DNA from: Hypomyces perniciosus
Lineage: Eukaryota > Ascomycota > Sordariomycetes > Hypocreales > Hypocreaceae
DNA: 64,000 bases
Direction: 5' to 3'
NCBI GenBank assembly: GCA_008477525.1
Contig: SPDT01000006.1
Coordinates: forward strand, 3,933,501 to 3,997,500
Each line of letters opens with the position of its first letter. The stretch's first letter is position 1. This document shows, one piece after another, positions 35,801-45,847 of the stretch. The notes beneath the pieces are model-generated. The model did not search any database, was not told the origin of the DNA, and saw only the letters and a program-made list of their open reading frames with translations. A program made the position numbers and the translations under genes.

Positions 35801-37871
35801 TGTTTAGAACTGGCTGCAAGTGGCCTCAAGTCAGAGGTCTGGGCCATTCGCAACTGCGGTTTGATCTTTCTCCGCAGTTTAATCGACAACCTCTTCGGAT
35901 CACAAGAGAGCAAGGCTATGATAGAGGCGGGATGGGATGGGAAAGCTAACCGAATTCCATACCACCGATACCCTAACCTTCCTACAGTTTTGGCAAATCT
36001 TCTGAAGTCCGGTCACCAGATGGTATCCTCGACAACCGCATCATCGGCAGCTGAGTCTGTGTTCCCAGCCCTAGACATAATCCGCCGATCTGGACCCCCT
36101 AGCCTACTTCGAGATGAGATTCAGATCCATGTCGCAGCCTACCTGTCTAGCCCTGTATGGCATGTCCGTGAAATAGCAGCCAGGACCCTTTGTTCATGTC
36201 TCCTTCACGATAAATGGCTTCTTACTATTAAAGATATTTTCCACAAGGCACTTGAAGATACAACCCCTAACAGTCAGAATCATGTCCATGGAGTACTTCT
36301 GTCTCTCAAATTCGTGTTTGAGAGACTTGGGGAAGTGGCTTTGGATCGCCTTACAGGTACGTGTCAAGAGGAATATCTTCGATAGTCGTAAACTAATGTA
36401 TAAGACAGCCGACTTGCCTGAGTTGATAGCTTTCCTTGAACAGATAAAAGTCGATGTTCGGTATATTCACTGCCCGGATGTTGTGGCCGCGTATCTGGAA
36501 GTTGTCAATATGATATGGATGTTCCAAATATCCATTTCTCAGCTTCTACAACCAGCTGAGGTTTCTATACCGACAGTCCGTGGATGTGCCTTACTCAAGG
36601 CGCAGAGTGTCCTTAGTGGAATAATCTCTGCTTCTCAACAAGATGAGCCCATTTCACGTGTCAGGGCGCTTTTGCTGGAAAATCACATAGGGGCCGACAC
36701 TATGGTTACTCTTGAGGCGATGCCAAAGCTGTGGCATTCCATCTCAAAACCAGACGCCACCCTTTCGGCATTATGCGTTCTATACATTGATATTTGTCTG
36801 AAGACTAGATTCATTGACCCCCAGGTTGTGGCTATCCACAACCTTGCTGAGCTTATGGACCTGCTTATTCAAGAGGGCAAGATTGACACTCTGCCAACGT
36901 CGTTACTGACAGAATTATGGGCCGTTCTGCCTCTACGCTCGTTGAATCCGGCTCTCTCAAATTCCATTATCAGAGTCAGTGGTGGCATAATGGCTGCTGT
37001 GAGGCATTCCCAAGGCGTCTCTACGTCTAGCCTGCAAAACTGGGGTCTGATGATTGGTGATGCAGGCTTGGATGATAAAGTAAGTTGCCTCATTACCTAT
37101 CATGGAAAATGCATGACTAACTGTTTTCAGAGCTTTGATACTCGCTTTGCTGCCGCAGAGTCTCTCCGTTCCTTCTTCAACGTAATCGGAAACACCTGCG
37201 AAGATGAAGCATATCTCCCTGCACTTGTTGCCCTCTACGACTCCTTGAACGATGACGATGACGAGGTCCGCGAGGTCGGTTCCACCGCTGTCAAGGCCAT
37301 TCTCGGTCAAGACCTCGTTTCCATTGAAGCTGCCAACCGTCTTCTGCAATGGCTAGTCCAGCACTTTAGCAAAACAGCAACATTCAAGTTCATCGTCGCA
37401 AGCCGTATCGTTGGAGATTGCGGTACCACCGCAGTGGGCCGTCCTTGGCAATCTGCCGAGACTCAGCTTACCGCCGTCCTCAAGTTTGACGACTCGCTAT
37501 TCGCCATTGAAGAGCAGAACCTCTTCGTAGACGAAGTCCGCGAGACGAAGCGCTGGATATCCGTCTTCGAAAGCCTCGACTGGGAAGATGACAATGATAG
37601 CGAAACACTTGTTAAGTTGGACCAGTGGATATGCGGGGGCTTGGGTCGATTGGAGCAGCTTCTGGGGCGGGAAGACGGACCCCTTGGTTGGGCTTCAAAT
37701 CCTCATGTCTTTGCCATTTGCACGCGCATCATTTGCGGTGCTGTGACGTTGAGTAAAGCTCATGGCAGCCCCGAACTACATGAAGCGATTACCAAGACCA
37801 AGGGCCTGCTACGCTCACACAACCATCATGTGTCAAGGTTACTCATAGAACCGTTTGAGGCACAAAGGTAG
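32863..37871 (+). CDS. trm732: THADA/Trm732-family HEAT-repeat protein (tRNA 2'-O-methylation cofactor)
   Basis: Yeast Trm732 partners the methyltransferase Trm7 to make 2'-O-methyl at position 32 of tRNA anticodon loops. Exons are 32863-33856, 33906-35133, 35188-35422, 35525-36356, 36409-37079 and 37131-37871 (1566 aa). The conserved DUF2428 core starts near residue 833: RRSAGIPSLMTGIL, HLPQVHAYNCLKDIFKNS, and SEVWAIRNCGLIFLRSLIDN. It continues with VFPALDIIRRSGPPSLL and WHVREIAARTLCSCL. The rest is alpha-solenoid-like. The first intron is required: its branch GCTAAC and ATTAG acceptor restore the frame. The fifth intron (37080-37130) is 51 nt, in frame and stop-free, yet has GTAAGT, GACTAAC and TTTTCAG. 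Yeast's protein is about 1420 aa. Confidence 0.92.
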
Positions 37872-38130
37872 AAGATTAAGAAAAATAAAGTGCGATGCCA
37901 AAGGGTTCCCAAGCAAAAGACTATATATGTGAGCATGCCACCTATCTCTACTATGACCATTCAGCCGCCAGTCTTGGTCGTGCAATCAATGTTAATAAAC
38001 TCACCAAGAAAGAGCCTGCTCGTATCAAGCCGAATATTCAACACCCCCAAAACGCCACGCCTTCTTCCCAAATGCTGCATGGTCATTAACACATAACAGT
38101 TCTCCCTCTTCAGTCTGATATTGTCTGCTG

Positions 38131-40115
38131 TTACGCCGATTTTGTACTCCCTATCCCTGAACCCTTCGAAGACGACGAGTTAGCCCTATCGATCCCGCCC
38201 ATCCTGCCAAGTTTGGCCACTAGCATTGTATTCTGTGCCTGAAGCTCGCCGACCTGACCTTGGAGGATCTGAATCCGCTTCAACGCCACATCTCTCTCCG
38301 CTTTCACCTTCTCCAACTCCAGGGTCAGGTTAAGTTTCTCCTCCCGCTCTACCGTCTTGCGTCGTCGTGCCTCTGCCTTGCGCTCTTCTTGCTCACGCTT
38401 CTCCTCCAATTTCTGCAGCTCGCGCTTGTACTTGGCTTCCTGCTTAGCTACCTCCTTTTCGTGCTTCTCACGCACCTTGGCCACCATCGCGTCGTCCTTC
38501 TCTTTGCCATCCCGCTGTTTGCTTTCCAAGCGCTTCTGCATCAGAGCGGCCTTCTCGTCCAGTTTGCGGCGTCTGTCTTGCAGTTTCCTAAGTTCCTTGT
38601 CGAGCTGTTGGTTTCCCAACGACTTGGATTCGTCAGAGTTGCTTCCCGCGACACTCTGTGTGCGGTTTTCCTGGGTCAGTTTCTTTTCGAGGGCGGAAGT
38701 GAAGCTACGTATTGACGAAGTTTCACTGGATATGTGATCGTCTTCTTCTTGTTCGTCGGGTTCTTCGGTTGTCCCGCGCAGGTCGTCCTGGCTGGCGTTA
38801 CTGGCGGCGGGACTGCTGAATTGCCATAATCCACTGGCGACAACTGATGAAGCAACCCCAAAGACTCCGCTTATGATGCCATAGATACCATTACTACTGG
38901 GAACTCCCTCGCCGACTTCATTTTGAGGGTCGTCAGGGGTGTTAATGATAGGCACCTGTGGCACATCGTGGCCATTAGTTGGCTGAACCTTTGCTCCTGT
39001 AGTCTCCTCATTTCCAGTACTATCGTCTTCGGTTGCCGCAAAGTTATTTGCCGACTTGGCAGTAACCCAATTGACAAACTTGCCTGCGTCGCCAACGATA
39101 CCAGGAGGTGTGCCCTTCTCAACCATAAAGCGCGGCACGCTGCCGCCCGGATCGCTCCGGGTTACCATAAGCCACTCAATGGCCATGGGTCGTCCCTCCT
39201 GCGGTTCCATACTCGGTCTCCTATTGTTGTCATCAGCGGTCAAGTCCGTTGATGATAGTGACCTTTTTGCAGCTGGTGATGCAGTTTCAATGGGTATCTC
39301 TCTAATAAGCTCGACGGATTCGTACTGGCCACGAATGATGCCTGGCCGCTGAGGGCACTCGGGGTGGACGCAAGGTTTAGAGACAACGATGTACTGCCGT
39401 AGTGGTCTTGGTTCGGCCCGTGGTATGTGGGAGAAGTCGGTTGTCAGGAGGAGTGTGATGAAGTCTCTCGGAGACGTGGGGCCGGGAAACTGGGCAGAGA
39501 GTTGAAAGACTACATCCAGAGAGTCAGCTTCAGCCCGTTTTCCCCAGTTGACGATGAAATTAGCATACCGCTTAGATGTCCTGTATCTTCAACCTCCCGA
39601 TTCTCAACGCTCTTGTCCGCGCCAATGCCTCGAATGTTCCCGCTACCCGGCGACCCCTGAACCTTCATCGTTTCGGCAAACTCGATCGCAAGCCCCGTTT
39701 TCCACGCATCAAAAGATATACCCTCGTGCACGCTCCGCCTCGCAAACCACGCCCCCTTGCCATCCTTGGCCGCAAGCTTGTAGACGCTGATGCCCAGCGG
39801 GTTGTCCCTGACATTCACCTTGATCTCCTTCCACTCCTTACGTAGCTGTTGGGCCATGGCAAGCGAGGCGCCCGACTGGCGCTGCGAGTGCGACTTTAGC
39901 ACCCCGTCGAAGAGAACAGCAGAGTCGGTCTTGGAGCGCGCTCGTCCCGTTGTCGCTGTCGCTGTCGCTGTCGCTGTCGTGGGAGAGGGAATCGATTCGA
40001 CAACGGTTTGTGCATCGGCGAATATCTCGTTCACGAAGGGCTTGAGGCTGTCCAGCGGCACGTCATCCCAATCAATGGGGCCCAGCGCCTGGAGCGGTTC
40101 GTGATGGTTCGCCAT
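38131..40115 (-). CDS. DUF3074 START-like domain protein with C-terminal coiled coil
   Basis: Minus-strand exons are 40115-39569 and 39509-38131, giving 641 aa. Residues about 60-260 fit the fungal DUF3074 START-like domain: ISVYKLAAKDGKGAWFARRS, FAETMKVQGSPGSGNIRGIG, FPGPTSPRDFITLLLTT, the PRFMVEKGTPPGIVGDAGKF segment and a WVTAKS end. A Gly-rich hydrophobic stretch follows (IISGVFGVASSVVASGLW), perhaps a membrane or amphipathic segment. A long charged coiled coil fills roughly residues 455-610 (KLDEKAALMQKRLESKQRD, then KRELQKLEEKREQEERKAEA). An Ala/Thr tract near residues 47-54 is encoded by the GTCGCT repeat. START-like folds bind lipids; the ligand and location are unknown. It converges on the Trm732 gene, with 259 bp between stops. 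Confidence 0.85.
39952..39975. repeat. Coding hexanucleotide repeat GTCGCT x4
   Basis: Four perfect units inside the first exon of the DUF3074 gene encode an alternating Ala/Thr tract. Being a multiple of three, copy-number change would alter tract length without frameshift. Confidence 0.85.
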
Positions 40116-40776
40116 CGTCGGCCTGCCGGAGCGATGTAGAAAGAAGGATGGATCGATAAGGACTCCCAGAAAAAAGCACGTTTACATCACCTCTTCATGG
40201 CCCTTCAACAACATACACAAGGGAGGAGAAAGGACAGAACCGGGCAGCTTGAGGGGGGAGAAGATTAATTGTTATATTATACCTGAGCACCCACAGGGGG
40301 TCGTTTGGCAGGCAGAAGAGGTGGAACAGCCGCGGACACTTTCTGCCGACGGACTTATCAAGGTGTGGCCTCACTGCCTGACGTCACGCAGCTGATTGCC
40401 TTATTAGTCCGTACAGTGTGCTTACCGTTGAATGCATAAACGTTAGTAAGCCTTCGCATTCGCAACAAAAACCAACGAACGGGATCCGTAATCATCCGGG
40501 CGCCGCGCATCACGTGCATATTCGCCGCATGAAGCCGGAGGACAGAGCTCGCCGCCTCCCGATAGTCCCGGCTTCTCCGGACAGCTCCCATCACCAAGAC
40601 AATTTGATGGTAATTCTATTTTCTAATCCTGATAGTACTTATGAAAAGCCAATTTGCCCGGGTTTCGGTGGTGTTGGTATCCTGAAAAAAAAAAAAAAAT
40701 CATATGAAACGACCGCTTGTACTGGATGCTTATGCTTATGCATGTCCGAAGACGTCATATCCCTCCCATGTTGACC
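40116..40776. other. Intergenic stretch: DUF3074 promoter and SIP3-like 3' flank
   Basis: It contains a CACGTG box at 40511-40516 and an A13 run at about 40687-40699. No gene was found. Confidence 0.5.
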
Positions 40777-43700
40777 TTAAATCTTGCTTAGGCCTCTCGC
40801 CTTCATGACGGAATCATGATCACTCCGACAGCTCCCACAGTAGCCATCGCGCCATGCCTCAAGCGCCTTCTTACGGTCTGATGGCATCGAACTCATCACC
40901 TTCTGTGCTGCAGGTTCTCCTGGCTTTCCATCATCGCTTTGCAGCATCAACTCGAGGTCGTCGCACAGAGACTTCTCATTGATGAGCCAGTTCTCCCATT
41001 CTGACTCCAGCATCTCCCGTTCAATGCTATTCACAACACGCATAGCCACAAGTAAGTCGTGTCGGTATGTTCCCAGCCGCTGTCGAGTCCTTCGTAACCG
41101 GCGAGCCGTGGATCGACTTGACGGCGAGGAGAGCGCTGCTCCAGCATCCTCCCATGGAGTATCCATACTTGTTGAATCCAGTAGCTCTTTGAATGTGCCA
41201 AAGCAAGTGCTATTCTGTGGGAATGAAAGTTCGTTCCCATTCGATCCAGCTGCTTCATGCAAGTCCGCTATGTAAATGGCCTTGCTCATCATGTGGTTCG
41301 GCGACACCCCAAGACGACGTATGAAGTTCGCTGCCCGCCGCTCTTGCCACCAGGTCGAAGCCTCTGACGATGATAACATCAGATGCGTGGCAGCACTGAG
41401 TCCGAGTAGTATCAAGATTACCCAATGTGCAGACACTACACTGCACAGCTTTTTCAGGACAGCAATTATCCATATGATCACCGAAGAAATAACGCTCTCC
41501 CCGAGGGACCGTATCGTCTCAAACAACATCGCAGTCAGAGTGCGCGGCTTTATCGCTTGCTTCTTCCTCGACTCTGTTGGAGCAGGTGAGAACACTACCA
41601 CTTGAGTCTGTTGACCGACCTGGCCGTAAACCTGAATAGCCCTACTTGTCCGACTCCTTGTACCAAGCTTGTGAACTTGGTCAGTAGCCAGCTCTGCGAG
41701 CTCTTCAGCATCGCTCGCCGCATCACGAAGTGCTTGGCGTTCTACCAGGTTCTTCGATAGTGGCGGCGACTTTGACCAATCAATCCGGACGTAAATACTA
41801 AGTTTGCACTTTGACTTGGCCACATGTGTGATGACCACTTTTGTGACCAGTTTAAAAAGCTGAGAATAAGGAAGATGCCACGCCGTCCTGGTATGTGTAA
41901 CCACGTATGTGACATGATCGTTAAACAAATCAATGGTCTGAGAATCTTTGATATCAGCCGTCCTTGATCGACCGAGAGCGTCGACATAATCAATCTTGAA
42001 CTGAAAGCCTCGACTCATCACCTCTTGCTCATTCCGAACCCATGGCTCTTGGGCAATCTGCTTGGCACGATGTTCAAAGTATAACTTTGGAAACACAAAG
42101 CTCTTGTCGCCGAACAGAGCGTGGAAGCATGCCTTGGCACTAATCTCGAAATTTCTTTCGGCCGCCATCTGCTTCATGTCTTCTGGCTCATAGATGACAG
42201 CATGCTTCGGCAGGTTCAATTTTATTGGAAACTTCTGTCCAGAGCTAGGAGGCTGGATGCGAGGAAGTTCAGTCGGCGGTCGATCTACGGGCTTCCCAGA
42301 AGCAGTACCGTCGTCCATAGGCGTGCTTGATGACACCTCCTCCCAGCTCTCGGCGCTGGGGCTTGGCCTCTCGTATTCGTGTCTGTCGATATTGATCAAG
42401 GCACTGATTATTTCCAAAGTATCCAGTGGCTCTTCAGCTTGGAGATTATCCACGAGAAGATTGAGACGGGCGTGGAGGAGTTGTAGATCATCCAAGAAGA
42501 CCTTGATAGTTATCCTCGTATAGCCTGTATCGTTGATATCCTGACCTAAGTGCAAGAAGATAAAATCGCAGTCCCTGCCAGCAGCTGCCGTCACCTCGGT
42601 GATGATGTCCAAATTGATGTTGTATGCTGTCACCAAGCCCATTTGTTGGCTGTAGAAATACATATTCTCTGAAGTGACATAGATCCTGCCATCTCCAGCC
42701 AGTAATTCACTCTTGGAATCCTCAAGAGAGCTAGACCATGCTGCTCGGAACACGAGAACCAGTCTCTCTTCTGGAGGTGCATTCGGAAACAGGAGACGGA
42801 ACTGCGCGTGCTGAATTCTCAATTCAGCAGGGTAGTTTGCTGGGAGCGATTCGCTGGCCTTCTTTCCCTGTGCAACCTCTCCGAGTGGTGTTTGTGAGCC
42901 TTCGGACATCACAACACCTATGGGATCATCGTCAATCTGAGATGCCACGGGCTGTTCTTGAGAGTACATGGTTCCCCAAACATTGCTCCCCCAATAATTA
43001 GCCACCACTGATGTCGGCAGCTTCTTGCCTCCTAGCACATGACCTCGCTCGCCAGCAACAAGGACCGCGGTGCGGCTCAGGTTTGTACTTGTTGGGGGCC
43101 TTGCCAAAGTTGGGGGAGCAAGAGTGCCTGGTTTGTTGTCTAGCAGTGGTAGTGGTCCTGGTGTTGGTCTGGCCGGGCTTGATGACCCAGTAGCCAGGAG
43201 GTTTTGGGTACTCAGGTTGACAAAAGCACCAGATGAGCTGGAACTTGCGAGTGTGGTTTCGGGAACAGCACCAAATGTCGCCTTCCTGCTAAGGTCAAGC
43301 TTTTGGATGATCCTTGCGGCATGTTCACGTCCACTCTCACCCTCCTCCCGAGCCAGGTCTCGCCCCAAAGCCGCTATAGACCGACGAGAGATGCTACCAT
43401 TAGGATCATAACTCGGTCGAATCGTCGGACCACCTTCTAATGCTGGAAGGGGAAGGGTAGCACTTCGTTCGAAAGCTGGCGTCGGCTCATCAGCAGGCCC
43501 AAGTTGTGCATCGGCTCCCTTTGCCGAGAATTCGGGGATGCTTGGGGGAGATATTGAAAAGGCCGGGTCAGCGCCACCGGGCAATGAAGTGGTATCTCGG
43601 TCCATGCTCGCCTCAAATGCCTTCTTCTTGGTGACTTCAAAAACCTCTAGCCACTCCGTAAGCTCTTTTTGGGTCTCCGCTTGCAATAGCATGCTTTTGT

Positions 43701-44829
43701 TCTTCGTCTTCAACTCAAAGCAGAACCGTCTCTCCTCACCGGCAGCGGGCTTGACATTACAAAGCAACACGCCGATTTCATCTCCCTGCAGGACACCTTG
43801 AGCGCCTGGCATCAACCATCCAAAAACTCCGTCCCGACAATAGTACCATCTCCGAACCCAATTACACCTGACCGGTTTTCCGGTTACCATCCTCAAGAAT
43901 AGCCAGCCCTGCTTCTCGGAAATGACAGCAACACCGTCCTTTGGCCTTACGCTGACTGGCCCGCGTGAGCCTAGGAAAGGTACAGTTGATGTGCTATAAT
44001 CCTCGAGTTCGCGGGATGGCTTGAATCCATCGAAAGTGAAATCGCCAAGACTTTTTCTTGCATTTTGCAATTCCCTCCTGAAAACACTATCCGAAAGCTC
44101 CATCTCCTTGGCCCAGCCTCGGACACGGTCTATGTCTCGACCCCATCGTGTGGCATTCGTCGCGGCATCGCGTGATCGATTCAGTTCCTTCCAGATATCG
44201 CAGCACACTTTGACGAGGAGCTGGTCCAGCGAGTAGCGCAGCTGGGGGGCTAGCTGGCAGTAGTCCATGGCTGCCTGTATGTACGCTTTGCGATTCTCGT
44301 ACACCGAGAAGGCATCTTCTCGGAGAGCAGACGGCTCCTTCGTCTTGGATTGGGAGACATAGCGAGAAAGAGTCGTATCGTAGGCCCTCTGTGTCTGTTC
44401 CAAGATTCTTCGTATCTCCTTGAAGTTCCTCAGTTCGCCAGTCAGAAATGATCGGATTGGCTCCACGACGGCGGTTTCCATCCGCTTTGTGGTGTTGAGC
44501 GATTGTGTCCAGCATTCGCGTGTGCCATCAGCTATTCGTTTGAGAGCCAAAAAGGTATAATCGCTATCGATGACGTTGTCCGGAAACGGCGTCGTTTTGG
44601 AGAGGTAGTTGTTGATTGTCTCCTCCAATGCGAGGAGCCCGTTCATGAGCTTCGAAGTCGATGCGACGTATCCATTCAGCCATTTCTCAACGGCATCGAC
44701 CTGATCGGCAAAGTGAGTGGCCGTCGCACGGAAACTCGGCGAGTCGAGAACCGCTTCATTGAGCGTCACAGGGACAGCCCGGCCCGCTGCTTTCGGCGCA
44801 GCAGCCGTGGTGCCGGTTGCTTCTGGCAT
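40777..44829 (-). CDS. SIP3/LAM-family protein (BAR, PH, GRAM, VASt domains, C-terminal membrane anchor)
   Basis: This is an intronless 1350-aa gene. Layout: BAR-like helical domain at about 30-265; PH domain at about 300-400 (EKQGWLFLRMVTGKPVRCNW, then RRFCFELKTKNKSMLLQAE); a disordered Ser/Pro linker; GRAM-like region at about 672-790 (FRLLFPNAPPEERLVLVFRA); VASt (StART-like) domain at about 893-1060 (FHALFGDKSFVFPKLYFEH, then TRTAWHLPYSQLFKLVTKVV); hydrophobic anchor segments at about 1113-1151; and a conserved C-terminal helical tail. In yeast, Sip3 and Lam1 share this order; they sit at ER-plasma membrane contacts and relatives carry sterol between membranes. Sterol binding here is inferred from the domain. 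The start MPEATGTT is the first Met of the frame. The long single exon is unusual beside its intron-rich neighbours. Confidence 0.9.
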   Translation of the reverse strand: MPEATGTTAAAPKAAGRAVPVTLNEAVLDSPSFRATATHFADQVDAVEKWLNGYVASTSKLMNGLLALEETINNYLSKTTPFPDNVIDSDYTFLALKRIADGTRECWTQSLNTTKRMETAVVEPIRSFLTGELRNFKEIRRILEQTQRAYDTTLSRYVSQSKTKEPSALREDAFSVYENRKAYIQAAMDYCQLAPQLRYSLDQLLVKVCCDIWKELNRSRDAATNATRWGRDIDRVRGWAKEMELSDSVFRRELQNARKSLGDFTFDGFKPSRELEDYSTSTVPFLGSRGPVSVRPKDGVAVISEKQGWLFLRMVTGKPVRCNWVRRWYYCRDGVFGWLMPGAQGVLQGDEIGVLLCNVKPAAGEERRFCFELKTKNKSMLLQAETQKELTEWLEVFEVTKKKAFEASMDRDTTSLPGGADPAFSISPPSIPEFSAKGADAQLGPADEPTPAFERSATLPLPALEGGPTIRPSYDPNGSISRRSIAALGRDLAREEGESGREHAARIIQKLDLSRKATFGAVPETTLASSSSSGAFVNLSTQNLLATGSSSPARPTPGPLPLLDNKPGTLAPPTLARPPTSTNLSRTAVLVAGERGHVLGGKKLPTSVVANYWGSNVWGTMYSQEQPVASQIDDDPIGVVMSEGSQTPLGEVAQGKKASESLPANYPAELRIQHAQFRLLFPNAPPEERLVLVFRAAWSSSLEDSKSELLAGDGRIYVTSENMYFYSQQMGLVTAYNINLDIITEVTAAAGRDCDFIFLHLGQDINDTGYTRITIKVFLDDLQLLHARLNLLVDNLQAEEPLDTLEIISALINIDRHEYERPSPSAESWEEVSSSTPMDDGTASGKPVDRPPTELPRIQPPSSGQKFPIKLNLPKHAVIYEPEDMKQMAAERNFEISAKACFHALFGDKSFVFPKLYFEHRAKQIAQEPWVRNEQEVMSRGFQFKIDYVDALGRSRTADIKDSQTIDLFNDHVTYVVTHTRTAWHLPYSQLFKLVTKVVITHVAKSKCKLSIYVRIDWSKSPPLSKNLVERQALRDAASDAEELAELATDQVHKLGTRSRTSRAIQVYGQVGQQTQVVVFSPAPTESRKKQAIKPRTLTAMLFETIRSLGESVISSVIIWIIAVLKKLCSVVSAHWVILILLGLSAATHLMLSSSEASTWWQERRAANFIRRLGVSPNHMMSKAIYIADLHEAAGSNGNELSFPQNSTCFGTFKELLDSTSMDTPWEDAGAALSSPSSRSTARRLRRTRQRLGTYRHDLLVAMRVVNSIEREMLESEWENWLINEKSLCDDLELMLQSDDGKPGEPAAQKVMSSMPSDRKKALEAWRDGYCGSCRSDHDSVMKARGLSKI

Positions 44830-45628
44830 GGTGATGGTGTGGCTTCGTTATCTGAAGGGCGTCATTTGGTACAGAATATGTTGTAGAAGGGCTGAATAAT
44901 AAATCGTGGTTTTGGTCAGGTTACCTATGTCAATCAAAGGTTGTCTAGGTATGATTTGGGGGATGGAAGTTCGATAGCGAAGCCCCCGTGGCATCCTTGT
45001 ACCTTTGGATTTAGGGTGGGTCATTCGGTAAAGTGGTCGAGACCTGTCATCACTCTAGCTTGTAAATGACGTATGTCCCCTTCAATCTCATCTAACAATC
45101 TGAAACCCTGAACACGATTGAAGGCCACGGTAGTAATTATTAATAGACATTATCTGAAATAGAGGTGGCTGTCTAAGACTTGAAGTGCTTCGTATGCTAA
45201 TTGCATAGATAGATTATCAAACAGAGGCAAGCTCCGCTACCAAGGACTCGTGCATGTGTCAGAGCATCTTGACACCGCCATTGTCTAAGTAGATACTACT
45301 ATTGGAAGTGTCTGAAAACGAGCGTTTATAATTCGGTATGGCGTACCTTTTCGAACTATCTAGCTGGCCGCCATGGCAAATCAACATACCAACCAACACT
45401 GAACCAGGGTCACACGTCCATCTCTAGTCTTTTTTTTTTCGCAGCAAGAACACAATAGCATGAGGATTCCCAATCGTCTTGAATGCGCCTTCCAGCCTCC
45501 GCGCCATTCCACCACACTGGCCCCAGCTATGCAGAAGACACCTACTCAAGTGTGAGGCTAGGGCTTACAAAGAAGAAAAAACATTAGGGCACCTGAGCGC
45601 TCACCTCCGTTTTTGCTGATCATTAAAC
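44830..45628. other. Intergenic stretch upstream of the SIP3-like gene
   Basis: It holds the SIP3-like promoter and the distal 3' flank of eRF1. I see no gene, RNA or repeat of note beyond a T10 run at about 45430. Confidence 0.5.
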
Positions 45629-45847
45629 TCAAGTGGCCGTCATCGTTGCGCGAAGCGGGCTTGGTCGCGACGCCTGGTGGGCCTGGTGAGGAGGCACTCG
45701 ACCAGCGCTTCGGATCAAGCGCCTTTGAGCGAATGACAGCGGCGCGGCATCTCTTGAATCGGGCGCGTCATGGCGCTCGTCATTCTCGTCGTGCGCGGAC
45801 GGGTTGACTTGAGTATGTCCCTCGTCATCCACGAGGGAATCGGATGG
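45629..45847 (-). other. In-frame open extension downstream of the eRF1 stop codon
   Basis: After the eRF1 UGA (45850-45848) the same frame stays open for 72 sense codons and ends at a TGA at 45631-45629. The first half is acidic and hydrophilic (VDDEGHTQVNPSAHDENDER). It has no ATG of its own until near its end. A 72-codon open run has about a 3 percent chance in random sequence, so this is suggestive only. It could be plain 3' UTR. Confidence 0.3.

Noticed and set aside
45613..45807. A + strand frame downstream of eRF1
   Set aside because: It overlaps the eRF1 in-frame extension on the other strand and shows no protein features.
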